A stretch of 64,000 bases of DNA from Vicia villosa (taxonomy: Eukaryota > Streptophyta > Magnoliopsida > Fabales > Fabaceae), in the NCBI RefSeq assembly GCF_029867415.1, contig NW_026705227.1, positions 558,001 to 622,000 of the forward strand. The letters are read 5' to 3'. A program made the translations under genes and the position numbers. Positions 40,205 through 51,393 of this stretch are shown piece after piece; the first letter of the stretch is position 1; the number at the start of each line of letters is the position of its first letter. A model generated the notes under the pieces. That model saw nothing but the letters and a program-made list of their open reading frames with translations. It did not search any database and was not told where the DNA came from.

Positions 40205-41629
40205 GGTACTAATATTTATTCATACAATTAAAATAATATTTTTAAATATTATGTTGTTATTTAATATTTACATGCGGAAAAATATATGGTTGATCCAAAT
40301 ATTTGTATATATGAAAAAACTATATTTATGCTCCAAATATATTTAGTTTTTTAAGGCATATTTATACTATTATTTACTAGTGTTCAAACGGGCACTCCCG
40401 TGTCCGTTTGTCTGCTTTTTTAATGTGCACAACGTCAAAACACAAACGTATTTTTTATTTCATTTTGATCTTAATTTAAAATATTTTTTAAATAAATATT
40501 TTGAAAAAAATAAAAATAAAATAGATGAATCGTATAATAACATCACTCGAAAATAATCAAATAAATAGGTATTAAAGAGGAGTTAATTACACACATTTAT
40601 TTATAATTTCAAATGTATTTAAAATAAGATATGTTTGTCCAAATTCACTTAATTATCATGTCTGTCTATCTGTTTTTTATTTTATTTCACAAATAATGTA
40701 TGTATTTTATTATGTGAAAATCCAAATTCACTTAATTATCATGTCTGTCTATCTATTTTTTTATTTTATTTCACAAATAATGTATGTATTTTATTATGTG
40801 AAAATCTGTCTATCTATTTTTTATTTTATTTCACAAATACATGTACATATTTTATTATGTTTTCACATATGTTTCTTAAAAAAAATTATTCTCTCTCATA
40901 ACAAAATTACATAAGAATAATTATATTCACACGTATCAAAATAATAATAAGTTAATTAAATATTTATGTCTTTATTCTTTTCTCATCTTCTAATTATTTA
41001 TTTTTTTTTAAATTGTCTTTTATATATGGTTATAGATGTCAATTTAAGAAGATGGAAATTTTATTTAAAAAACAAAAGCAATAAAGAAGAAGAGGGGCAT
41101 TGGTGTTACTGTATGGGAATTCTTTTGTTTCATTTTTCTCACATAAATGCAATAAATTATTTTTCCTTCACCAAATAATTGAAGGATGGCTAAGTGTGTC
41201 GTAATTGGAAAGTTGGATACTAATGTAGCAATTTTAATGATGAATTAATGAGAATAAAATATTAAAAATGGAGAGGGGCATTGATGTTACTGTATAGAAA
41301 TTCTTTTGCTTCATTTTTGTCACTTAAATGCAATAAATGATTTTTCCTTCACCAAATAATTGATGGTTAGCTAAGTATATCATAATTGAAAAGTTAGATA
41401 CTAATGTACCTTAATGGACGAATTAATGAAAAAAAAATTAAAAATGGAGAATCAATGAGATTTTTTAAATGAAGATGGAATAGATATGCTGATGTATTTT
41501 GTAACAGCTCTACTTTTATCTATAACCGTTCTATTCCTTCCATTTCATAGTAGAAGTTATCATGTATTCAGAAGGCTAACTTCCATCTTAAATTAAATTG
41601 TTATGGATATAAAAAAATCAAATTAAATT
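40205..41629. other. Helitron-derived sequence with tandem repeats
   Basis: No gene is seen. 40,640-40,865 holds about 2.6 copies of a unit of about 93 bp ('tcatgtctgtctatctattt ... ttattatgtgaaaat'). 41,090-41,450 holds two copies of a unit of about 181 bp starting 'gaggggcattg'. Confidence 0.7.
40377..40411 (-). mobile_element. Helitron 3' terminus (minus strand)
   Basis: On the minus strand: hairpin ACGGG-AGTG-CCCGT, spacer TTGAACA, CTAG, then T. The tandem repeats at 40,640-40,865 would be subterminal in this element. The 5' end was not located. Confidence 0.55.
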
Positions 41630-43484
41630 TTTTTTTTTACAAAAACAAACTTAACTCATATCATTATTCAAAAGATGTTCAATACAAGGAGGTATCAAAT
41701 GGAAACTACTACGCCTAGACCAAGAATTGGCCGCCTTCGCTAACGAGTGGGCAACCGAATTCGCTTGGCGTTTAATAAACTTCACCTCAAAGTTAGGAAA
41801 AGAAAGCAACAATGTTTGCAAAGAAGAAACAATAAGACTAAACTCGGAGCTACCCGTGTGCTTCTTTCGAAGGGCTTGAACCACCGTTTGTGAATCACTT
41901 TCAAAAATAACTTGTCGGAGATTCAAGCTTATAGCTCCTTGAATTGCTTCTTTAAGTGCAATGACCTCCGCTTCCAAGATAGAGTGAGTTCCAACATCCC
42001 AAGCAACACCTGCAAATATAAAACGACCAAGATTATCACGAACACACCATCCTCTATTCGTGGTGCCTTTTTGGGAATTGAAACCCGCGTCAACATTACA
42101 CTTGAACCACCCAACATTCGGTGGTTCCCAATTCGTAGGATGTTGGGGATGGATATTCAAATCTGTTTCCTTCTGTGCCGCCACCCAAGCCTGCCAATTA
42201 CTAAGCGCTATTAAACCAAGTGTTGTAGCATCCTCCTGTTCATTATTCCATAATTTGTTATTTCTATTTTTCCATATCACCTCAATCATAACAACCACTC
42301 TCCCAACAGTCTTCCTATCCTCCCTACTACAAATATCAAAAATAAGATCTCTAGCATCATCAAAGGAATTTAACTGGGGTGCAATTACGGAATACAAACC
42401 TGCTGCCCGCCAACATTGGATAGTAGTGCTACACCCAAACAGAACATGCCAATCATCCTCGAAATTAGCATCACAGAACTGACACCCTGTCGGACACTGA
42501 ACTTGATAGTTTTGGAGTCGTAGCCGGGTCGGTAAACAGCCCTTGCAAATCCTCCACAGAAGGTGCTTAACCCGTAGGGGTGCCTTCATGTTCCAAAGAC
42601 TCCTCCAATTCTTCTCTTCTCCCCCCTTATATGCCTTACTTGGTGTTCCCTCCACAGTCTATACCCAGATCGCACACTATAAATGCCATTCTGCTCCTCC
42701 TTCCAAATCAACTTGTCCTCTATCACATCCTCAACCAAAGGAACCTGTAAGATACCTTCCGTAGCTGTATTATCAAAAAGATCTCTTATCAGTCGCACAT
42801 CCCATTGTTTAACATTAGGCAACATAAGATTCTTAACAGTAATATTATACGCACCTTGTCTTTGAGGGCCATCCACAAACCCCTCTTTCCTCCCTCGAAG
42901 CCAAGGTTCGTTCATTGCCTGAATGTGACTCCCATCCCCTATACTCCACCTGCAACCAAGCATTAGGACACTTCTGGCTTTCCAAATACTTCTCCAAACA
43001 AAACTTGGGTTACTACCCATGGTGGCATTAAAAAACGAACATCCAGGAAAGTACCTTGCTTTAAATATTCTGGACACGAGGGACTGTGGTTTATTCAATA
43101 TTTGCCAACCCTGTTTGGCTACCATGGCCATATTAAACGAACTAAAGTCTCGAAAACCCAATCCTCCTTCCTTCTTACTACAAGACAATTTATCCCACGC
43201 CAACCACTTGATACCCTTATTATTATTACCTCCTCCCCACCAGAAAGAATTCAGCATTTTCTCAATATCCTTAACAACATTATCAGGAATGATAAAGATA
43301 CTCATAATATATGCCGGTATTGATTGAAGAACTGACTTAATCATAACCTCTTTTCCCGCTTTGGAAAGCGATCTACCTCTCCAAGAATTGATTTTCTTCC
43401 AAATCCGATCCTTTAGAAAAGAAAAAGTGGTTTTTTTACTCCTCCCAATCATAGATGGAAGGCCCAAATACTTAAGAAAAAAAA
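41630..43484 (-). mobile_element. 5'-truncated LINE (L1-type) with RT C-terminus and RNase H
   Basis: Minus strand. 43,484-42,590 encodes the RT-distal part and zf-RVT region (KYLGLPSMIGRSK, SWRGRSLSKAGKEVMIKSV, WWGGG, KEGGLGFRDF). 42,655-41,651 encodes the rest and a plant RNase H domain (WFKCNVDAGF, EAEVIALKEAI, FESDSQTVVQAL). One frameshift near 42,600-42,650 separates two otherwise open frames. A poly-A tail (poly-T on plus, about 41,627-41,639) follows a very short 3' UTR. EN and catalytic RT are missing, as expected of 5' truncation. No clear target duplication. Confidence 0.9.
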
Positions 43485-43863
43485 GTTTTATACAGTCAAT
43501 CAATTATCACCATGTATCATGTCAAATCATTGATATTTTTAAATTAGCGGTGTGGCATCCTTGATTGATGATACCTTCAACCTCTTAAATTATATAGGTA
43601 ACAATCATATTACTTCTCCTATGTGAACTTTTAAAAAAAATTCAATAAAGTGTATTGGAAATACTTAAAACAATCTACGAGTTCAAATATGGAAAAAAGC
43701 GTGTTTTTTTAATTATTAATGTTACTAATATTTTTAATTTAAGATACAATATCTTTTAAAAAATTAATATACGTGAAAATACAAAAATGTATGTTAGTTA
43801 TCACTAATTTTAATTTATACATTCAAAACATTATTATCAAGCTTTATATCCGACCCTAGCATC
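43485..43863. other. Helitron A sequence with truncated MITE
   Basis: 43,486-43,560 ('ttatacagtcaatcaattatcaccatg') resembles one arm of the MITE at 37,437-37,619, apparently cut by the LINE. From about 43,675 the sequence is collinear with Helitron B (from about 49,955). Confidence 0.55.
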
Positions 43864-44398
43864 TAGGGAGGCAATTAGACTCATCCCAAATGAGCATCCG
43901 CAAAAATTACCATTAACGAGTAGGGTAAAAACCTGTAAAATAGGCATGGGTAGTTACCCACTAAAATAAACGAGTATGGGTGCGGACACGGGTACCTTAG
44001 GTCTCACCCCGCCTCATACCCGCATAATGTATATTTATATATTTATTATTATTATATATACATATATGCTTATCAATTTTATTAAATACATCACTATTAG
44101 ATATATACGTATTTTAATACAAACGTTTGTTAATTTCTTAACTCAACAATAACATCTTTGATTTTTTTATGAATGTTATTAAAAAAACTTAAAATCACAT
44201 GATAAAATATTAATTGATCATGAGTTTTTAATAGAAATGCGGGTAAATGGGTATGGGTACTTAGGTACCCATAGGGCATGGGAACAAGCTCAAATGTTGG
44301 TGCCCACGCGGATATGTGCTCGAGTACGGGGATTTTTCAAACTGCAGGTATGGGAACAGGTACTATAGTACCTTATATCCTACCAATTGTTATCCCTA
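43864..44398. mobile_element. Non-autonomous hAT element in Helitron A
   Basis: Ends TAGGGAGGCAATTAG and (complement) TAGGGATAACAATTGG; flanks CTAGCATC and CTAGCACC form an 8-bp duplication with one mismatch. The orthologous insertion exists in Helitron B at 50,119-50,728, so it entered before the two Helitrons separated. Confidence 0.88.
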
Positions 44399-44704
44399 CT
44401 AGCACCTATCATTTATTATGTCATTATCTTTCTTTTGTTAAATAAAATATTTAAATCTTTTCAATGTATTTAATATAACCAGATATAAATCACAAATTAT
44501 ATTATTACTAAATTAAATATAACATTAGACTACTATTACTACCTATCAGCAACATAAATGTGTTTTTTTATTATTTATATTGTTAATAAATACAAAATTT
44601 TTTCACTGATTCATAATAATTAATAATAACAGGAACATCAATATACTAAATAATATTTTTGTAAATAATGCAAAACAAAAATTATATTTTTATAAAAAAA
44701 TAAA

Positions 44705-44981
44705 GGCTAAATTACAGTTTTGGTCCCCCTGTTTTGACATTTTCACGATTTTGGTCCCCCTATTTTCTTTTTAAACAGTTTTGGTCCCCCATCCTAATTT
44801 TGAACCAACTGTTCATGTACGGTCATGTACTGTTCATGTACGGTCATGTACTGTTCATGTACGGATCATGCACTATTTATGAACAAAATTGGGATGGGAG
44901 ACTAAAACTGTTTAAAAAGAAAATAGGGGGACCAAAATCGTGAAAATACCAAAACAGGGGGACTAAAACTGTAATTTAGCC
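44705..44981. mobile_element. Mutator-type MITE, 277 bp
   Basis: Ends GGCTAAATTACAGTTTTGG and complement with a perfect 9-bp duplication AAAAATAAA (44,696-44,704; 44,982-44,990). Helitron B has the uninterrupted site near 51,015-51,030. The centre repeats 'actgttcatgtacggtcatgt' almost three times. Confidence 0.95.
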
Positions 44982-45389
44982 AAAAATAAATTATTCATTT
45001 AAAAAATTTATATATACAAAAAATATAGGCACCAATTTATTATTTTTAAAAAATAAAATAAAATTTGTTGGTTAAATTAATTTGACTTTCTTTAATACAT
45101 TTTAAAAACAAATATGCGTATCGTACCAGTACCCGTGCGAACGCACGGGTATCCCGCTAGTTAAAAAAAAAATCTAATTGTTGTTTAAAAACCTAAATTG
45201 CCCTTATTAGTCCATAAGTATGCCACTTGGCTAGGTTAACAATTAAGCATGCTTTATTATTTAAAAAAATCAATTTTAATTGTTTCAAAACTCCTTCAAC
45301 ACACGATTCCCTCTACCTTTGCGACATCTTTCTCCTTCTATAACGGTTCCTCTAGCTCTTCCTTTCTTCTCTCTTTCACTGTCTTCCTC

Positions 45390-45425
45390 TTCTTCTTCTT
45401 CTTCTTCTTCTTCTTCTTCTTCTCT
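45390..45425. repeat. (TTC)n microsatellite
   Basis: About 11 CTT/TTC units in a CT-rich leader-like stretch upstream of the captured BAH fragment. Confidence 0.95.
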
Positions 45426-45483
45426 CTTATCTTTAACAAATATGTTATTCTTATATGCTTAGATCTCCATTATACTAAAAATA

Positions 45484-45965
45484 TGTTCACGGTTCCTCTT
45501 CTATCCACCGGTTCGGTTCCACCGACAGTATTTTGCAACAACGTTATTATTTTGCCTCAAGGTATGTTTAATGTTGTTGAATGTTGATGATTTAGGGTTT
45601 TAGAATTTATATGTGTTTTGATTGGGGGTTTTCTTACTCTGTTGATTTTCTAAACGGTGTTGTTTTAGGCTGAAGATGATAAACCTGATTATATTGCAAA
45701 GATTGTCGAGTTCTTCGAATCTGAAGACAAGGATCTATTTTTTTACCGCTGAATGGTTTTATAGAGGCGAAGATATTGTAGGATTTTTTTTAACTATTTT
45801 TTTGTGTGATTTTTTATATTTTTAATTGAATATTTGATTCTAAAATTTGAACGTGTGTTGTAGAGCTTATTGACAAGAAGAAGATTTTTATATTTGGTGT
45901 CAAAGATGAAAATCCTCTTGATTGTATTGTGAGACAAGTGAAAATTTCTCTAACTACTCTTGATG
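45484..45965 (+). pseudogene. Captured chromomethylase-like (BAH domain) exons
   Basis: Exon-like segments with intact splice signals: about 45,484-45,562 (ending ILPQG), 45,669-45,777 (EDDKPDYIAKIVEFFES, then after an extra T in a T-run, TAEWFYRGEDI) and 45,864-45,965 (KKKIFIFGVKDENPLDCIV). The YIAKIVE-F and KDxNPLDC signatures match the BAH domain of plant chromomethylases (CMT), which bind methylated histone H3. No methyltransferase or chromodomain follows. The frameshift and truncation show it is non-functional. Confidence 0.75.
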
Positions 45966-46239
45966 TAACTGTTGTTATGTAGAATTTGGTTTCTGTAGTT
46001 TATGGTTTTAAGTTCAACGGTTTTATGTGTTTGAAATTTCAGGTCAGCATTTTCACCAACCCAGAATTAAATTTCAGGTTAGCTTTTTCTAAATCCATTC
46101 TTCTATTTTTCATCATATCACGTAATCAATTTCAACTGCTTTGCATACTTTTAATTTTCTTAATTCAATTTAGTTTTTTTTACGATTCTAATTGTTACTC
46201 TTTTAGAGTTTTGTTTATGTATATTATTGAAAGTTTGTT

Positions 46240-47460
46240 CGAATGAAGGGAAATGGAGTAACGCCAGCGACTACCAGCACAATGAAAGTTGGAAAACCCT
46301 TTCATTATCCTTTAGAAAAGGAAGCATATTATCTCTTTAAATCGTATGTGATTTCAGCGCCGATGTCAATGCCAGAGATCGTTGGAAGAACAATTGTATC
46401 CCAATTTTATTGATGTGATGCAATGGTTAACCAAGAGAAACCTGCTTGAAATGATTGTTGCAACATGCTCCGACGGATTGAGTAAGTTAAAAATCTTCTA
46501 CTCATGACAAAACTGAAAGTCATCTTGGAGAGAAAGCTCCGACACAATTGTAATTTTTGCAGGCTGAAATTGACACTTAGTCAGTAATGCACTTTTCTGG
46601 AGATGCAATCTACAGATGCAAACTATAACTTTTTCTAGAGATAAAGCACCATGTCCACTGGATCAGGCCTTGTCCTTCTGCCGCACTTACCGTTGGACCG
46701 AACCAGAAACGAGCGCTTTGGTGGCACTGAAGGTTTTGATCTGATCTTCTAGCTCTTTTATAAAGTGGTTAAATGTGGTGCCAAAAAATAGGTTAGTAGA
46801 CATTCTTTCATTGGTTATATCTTTATTATATTGGTAGTTTTATTTTACTTATATCTATACATTCTTGCAAAATTAATGTGTTTATACTTTCTATTTCATA
46901 TATTGATATGGTAATTTTTTTTCATATTAGAGAGCTCATTGGCACTGACATATACATTTACGTCAAACTCTCACACTGAATGCTTCTGAGTATATTTTAC
47001 AAGCTATGAGGCCAATGTAATCAAGTACTTATTTGATTGTGAATTCATATAACTAATACTTGACCATATGAAAAATACTAGCTTATGATGAACTTATCTT
47101 CATAATTTTGCCTTTCAAATTTCAGGAAAATTGAACATTCACAAATATGTTATTAGAGATTTAGTCACTGTTCTTTTATTTACATACTTGTAGGCTAAAG
47201 CTGGTATTGCAAAGGGAAAACATACCAAGGTAGTTTTGGAATGTTGGTCGCGGGGACAGAAGTTTTGGCGGTTTCATATTCGAAAGAGATGTTATTGCAA
47301 TGTCTTTAGCTTTGAAAGACGATGTTGGGATATGGAAGGGTATGATTAAATATCATATCATATATCTATATGTTATTGAGAAGATAATAACTAAGCAATT
47401 TTTATGTGTTTTCTTCTAGAAATTGATACACAGAGGATATTCCTAAAAAGATATGGAAAT
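46240..47460 (+). other. Helitron B interior, possible further gene fragments
   Basis: 46,243-46,350 has a short open segment (MKGNGVTPATTSTMKVGKPF) and 46,640-46,735 another of gene-like composition. I recognise no family. The base composition is less AT-rich than the surroundings, suggesting captured exons. Confidence 0.35.
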
Positions 47461-47493
47461 CTCTAACTATCAGGTTATTATGGTGTCAGTGCA

Positions 47494-47640
47494 GGTTACA
47501 TAGGAGATGACAAGGCAATTGTTGAGACATTGGATTTAGAGGGATGGTTGGAAATCGGAGATGTTTGTTATTTTGTCTCTGATGGTTTTCTATTCATTAT
47601 AGATAGATTGAAGGAATTGGTCAAATACAAAGTGTATCAT
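47494..47640 (+). pseudogene. Captured 4-coumarate-CoA-ligase-like exon fragment
   Basis: The open segment GYIGDDKAIVETLDLEGWLE-IGDVCYFVSDGFLFIIDRLKELVKY carries the C-terminal signature of acyl-activating enzymes: the GW..TGD motif (here GWLEIGD) and DRLKELVKYK hinge. The best family match by memory is 4CL-like CoA ligases. The AMP-binding N-terminal part is not present upstream, and it ends after CELIKYDNCL, so only one exon was captured. Confidence 0.82.
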
Positions 47641-47872
47641 TGTGAATTGATCAAATATGATAATTGTTTATAGATTTTTTTTCTTCATATTGTTAGATTT
47701 TTTTAAAATAAGAATCTAGAAGGTGAACTTAAACTTGGCACTGTGGTCATTTGTTGAGACACTGATATTAGCCTGGAATAGTCAAGAACTATGTTTTTAA
47801 AGCCTCAAAACACTGAAAATGAGTGTACCCGCTGCAATTTGTTGCTCACTTTTCTACTCTGATGTTTTGTAG

Positions 47873-48275
47873 ATAGAAGAGAAAAATCTTTGGTGCTGCT
47901 TATTCAGAATTTTGTCAAGCTTTTTGTCTGCTCTAATGTGAGAATTGTTGATTTCCGTGTTCATACCGAGTTGATTTCCGTGTTCTTTAGTGCTGCTTTA
48001 TTATCCATGCAATATGTTAACATGTTTATTAACAATAATAACGATTCTACTCTATAGCTGGAAATGATTCTACTCTATATTGCAAATGTGCTAACCTCCA
48101 TGAACCTCATTGAGAAGGTGATGTTCCTTGCAGTTTCATTTTGTGTTTGTTCGTTCATTCGTTTATTGATTATTTCTACCACAGTTTTTACTCAAACTAT
48201 GATTATACTAATTGATGCAGACACATACCACTGATACAAGAAAACTAACATTCAGGTGGCTAGGCTTGAAAGGGA
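47873..48275 (+). pseudogene. Captured E2F/DEL-like exons
   Basis: Three segments separated by introns: 47,873-47,940 (REKSLVLLIQNFVKLFVCSN), about 48,074-48,117 (LYIANVLTSMNLIEK) and 48,221-48,275 (THTTDTRKLTFRWLGLKG). Together they follow the DNA-binding domain of atypical E2F repressors (DEL/E2FD-F), in which KSLGLL..F, YDIANVL.S..LIEK and RWLG are conserved. The exon carrying the RRxYD half of the recognition helix is missing or degraded. The downstream open frame to 48,523 is of unknown origin. Confidence 0.82.
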
Positions 48276-48529
48276 CATATCAGATTTGTTCATGGGTGGA
48301 GACTTTAGCCATAGCCTTAAGAAGCATAAGACAATGGAAAAAGATAGCAGACTTGGTCAGGAAGATAAAAAGCAGGCTTCAACAACACTACCAAATCGGT
48401 CCTTTTGCTTCGGCTTTTGTATCCAAATATGAAACTTCTGAGAACACTAAAACGAAGCAGGTGCATGATTGGGAAACTCTAGCAACTGAACATTCCCCTC
48501 AGTATCAAAATCAAGGCAACTAAGTACTT

Positions 48530-49740
48530 TAATCTTTTGCACAACTGTTAAAAATGATAATTTTCTTTTAAAACATGTAAATTTAAAACAATGACTTGAT
48601 TATTTAGCTATGTTAATGAAGATTATTAAACTGATGTGTTGTTATGAATTGCTATTAATGTAGCTTTGAAAAAACTTTACTCCCACTATATGGAAGCATG
48701 GAAATCTTGGTACTCTGAAGTTTATCCATTGTAAGATACATTCTAGATGTACCAACTTAGAGCTATAATTTACGTTTTTTTTCTTCTTCCATAGCATGAT
48801 ATCAGATTAGGAAATATTTGGAAATTCTATATTACACCTGTTTAGTGTTTACCATAGAGTTTCAAAACCCTTATATTGTCTTCAAATGTTAATTCAAGAA
48901 AGTCTTGAATAATTTATTTATAAGGAACAAGGTGGTTCTTCATTTCATTTTTCTATCTTCAAATTGGTCATTTAATTTTATAAAATAGATCATAATTGCA
49001 TGGATCTAAAATGTTCTTGGATGAATCTGATATTTTTATAAATAAATTAAGTGACCAAGTTATATTTAAGTGTTTGAAAATCATATTCAAGCGAGTTTGG
49101 TTTTAAATGAACAAATAAATTTTATCTTCATATTAACTTTGATGATATTGTAATTGTATTATTAGAATTTTGTACTTAATTATTTGATTCATGATTGTCA
49201 TTTAAATTTTTGATTGATTATCATTCAAACTATTTGTCTACAAGGTTGAGTAAATTTAGTTAATACTATTATCTTAAAAGAAAACTTTGGTTAATAGTAC
49301 TACTTTTCTGAGCTATACATGTAACATGCTTTCGTCTATCATTCAAACTATTTTTGTATTAATATGCTTTGGTTAATACAAAAGTAGTCTTTGTTCTGAT
49401 TGGTCAGTCCACTAAAATATTATCCCAACTAATTAGTTTTTTTAATAAAATAATTAATGTATATTTTGATTCCAACTAATATCGGTCCATATTCTTAGCA
49501 AATACACCGGGTTCAATTTGAATGTTATTACCAATGCAACTTTTCGATATCAATGCAATTTTTCTTTTCTCTTCTTTCTTCTCTCTTCCTCCACCTCTCT
49601 CTTACTCTTCCCTTCTTCTCTCCTCTTCTTCTTCTTCTTTAACAAAAATGATGGGAGTGATGAATATGACAATCCAAGTTTTGAATATTAAGTCTTTTTT
49701 ACAGCCAGGGGCTGGTATTTTCATGTTGGTTGCTCACTGA
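48530..49740. other. Helitron B interior, no recognised gene
   Basis: AT-rich. A CT-rich leader-like stretch and a short open frame at 49,522-49,740 end in FLQPGAGIFMLVAH; it may be another captured terminal exon, unidentified. Confidence 0.35.
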
Positions 49741-49835
49741 AACTTGGAATGCCGGTTAATTTCTAACGTTTCTAACGTTAAATAATTTTATCTTTCTATT
49801 TTTGCATTTTAAAAACAAAAGCGTGTGTATCACAC

Positions 49836-49870
49836 CAGTACGTATACGAACGCACGGGTATCCATACCAG
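49836..49870 (+). mobile_element. Helitron-like 3' hairpin, CCAG variant, in Helitron B
   Basis: 'acgaacgcacgggtatccataccag', the counterpart of 37,743-37,788; sequences diverge directly after CCAG in both places, as expected at a terminus. Confidence 0.45.
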
Positions 49871-50118
49871 ATGATTGCATAAATATTTTTATAAATAATG
49901 TCAAAATAAATTTAATATTTACATACGAGAAAATATATGATTGAATATGAAAAAGTGTGTTGTTTTTAATTATTAATGTAACTAATATTTTTAATTTAAG
50001 ATACAATCTTTTTTTAAATTAATGTACGTGAAAATACAAAAATGTGTGTCACTTTTCACTAATTTGAACTTATACAATTCAAGCATTAGTATCAAGTTTC
50101 CTATCCGACCTTAGTATC

Positions 50119-50728
50119 TAGGGATGGCAATTGGACCCATCCCCAATGGGCACTCGCAAAAATTAGCATTAAACGAGTAGGATAAAAACCCGTAAAATAG
50201 ACAAGGGTAATTACCCACTAAAATAAACGAGTATGGACGCCCACAAAAATTAGCATTAATGAGTAGGGTAAAAATCCGTAAAATGGGCACGGGTAATTAC
50301 CCACTAAAATAAACAAGTATGAGCGCAGGTACAGGTACCTTAGCTGTCACCCCGCCTCATACCCGCATAATTTATATTTATATATATTTTTATCACTATA
50401 TATACATATATACTTATCAATTTTATTAAATACATCACTATTAGATTTGTATGCATTTTAATACAAGCGTTTGTTAATTTCTGAACTCAACACTAACATC
50501 TTTAATTTTTTATGAGCGTTGTTAAAAAAACTTAAAATCACATTATAAATTATAATTGATCATGAATTTATTTTAGAAATGCGGGTAAACGAGTATGAGT
50601 ATAGGGCACGGAACAGGTTCAAACGTTGGTGTCCACGCGGATATGGACTCAAGTACGGAGAATTTTCAAACTGCGGTATGGGAACTGGTACTGATACCTT
50701 ACCCACACCCTACCAATTGCTATCCCTA
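50119..50728. mobile_element. Non-autonomous hAT element in Helitron B
   Basis: Ends TAGGGATGGCAATTGG and (complement) TAGGGATAGCAATTGG, located at the position orthologous to 43,864-44,398. It contains an internal duplication of about 90 bp ('cacaaaaattagcattaa...acccactaaaataaac') that is absent from the A copy. Confidence 0.88.
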
Positions 50729-51198
50729 CTAGCACATGTCATTTAATATGTCATTATCTTTCTTTTGTTAAAAAAGATATTTAAAATTTTTCAATGTATT
50801 TAGTATAACTAGATATAAATCACAATTAATATTATTAATAAATTTGATATGACATTAGACTACTCAACAACATAAATGTGTTTTTCTATTATTTATATAG
50901 TTAATAAATACAAATTTTTTTCACTAATTCATAATAGTTAATAATAACGGGAACATCAAGATAGTGAACAATATTTTTTTGTAAATAATACAAAACAAAA
51001 ATTATGTTTATATTTGAAAACATAAATTGTTCATTTAAAAATTTTATATATACAAAAAATATAGGCACTGATTTATTATTATTTTTTAAAAATAATAAAA
51101 TTTGTTGATTAAATTAATTTGACTTTCTTTTATTATATTTTGAAGATAAATACGCGTACCGTACCAGTACCCGTGCGAACGCACGGGTATCCCGCTAG

Positions 51199-51318
51199 TT
51201 AGAATTTAACAAGCTGATAATTAAAATAAAAAATTATGAATTTTGCTAGAGTGACACATCATCATATTAGATTAAGAATTTTGTGAGAATGTCGCATGAG
51301 CAAAGTGTGATTTTCTTT

Positions 51319-51393
<75 letters not shown>

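Larger units (their letters stand above)
31342..45160 (+). mobile_element. Probable Helitron A, heavily invaded
   Basis: The 5' end TCTATCATATAAGAAAATAA follows an A; the 3' end is a hairpin CCCGTGCG-AA-CGCACGGG (45,132-45,149) then TATCCCGCTAG before a T. Both ends match Helitron B (5' 'tttaaaaacctaaa', 3' hairpin), and both insertions sit between A and T as Helitrons do. About 8.9 kb of the span are later insertions (copia-like element, solo LTR, LINE, MITEs). Pairing of the two ends is inferred; no Rep/helicase gene is visible, so it would be non-autonomous. Confidence 0.5.
45173..51198 (+). mobile_element. Probable Helitron B carrying host-gene fragments
   Basis: Starts TCTAATTGTTG after an A and shares 'tttaaaaacctaaat' and 'atgccacttgg' with the 5' end of Helitron A. 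Ends with hairpin CCCGTGCG-AA-CGCACGGG (51,170-51,187) and TATCCCGCTAG before a T. The last 1.25 kb is collinear with Helitron A. It lies 12 bp downstream of Helitron A's 3' end. The interior contains intron-bearing pieces of at least three unrelated genes, in one orientation, as is typical of Helitron capture. No Rep/helicase is seen. Confidence 0.6.

Noticed and set aside
41630..43484. Active LINE
   Set aside because: Lacks endonuclease and catalytic RT, and has a frameshift; only the 3' third is present.
45249..45587. 112-codon frame with Ser/Phe runs
   Set aside because: Product of the TTC repeat and neighbouring CT-rich leader; the real signal is the BAH fragment in another arrangement.
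48212..48523. 103-codon frame as an independent gene
   Set aside because: Its start is the third E2F/DEL-like exon read on past its homology; no support for a separate gene.
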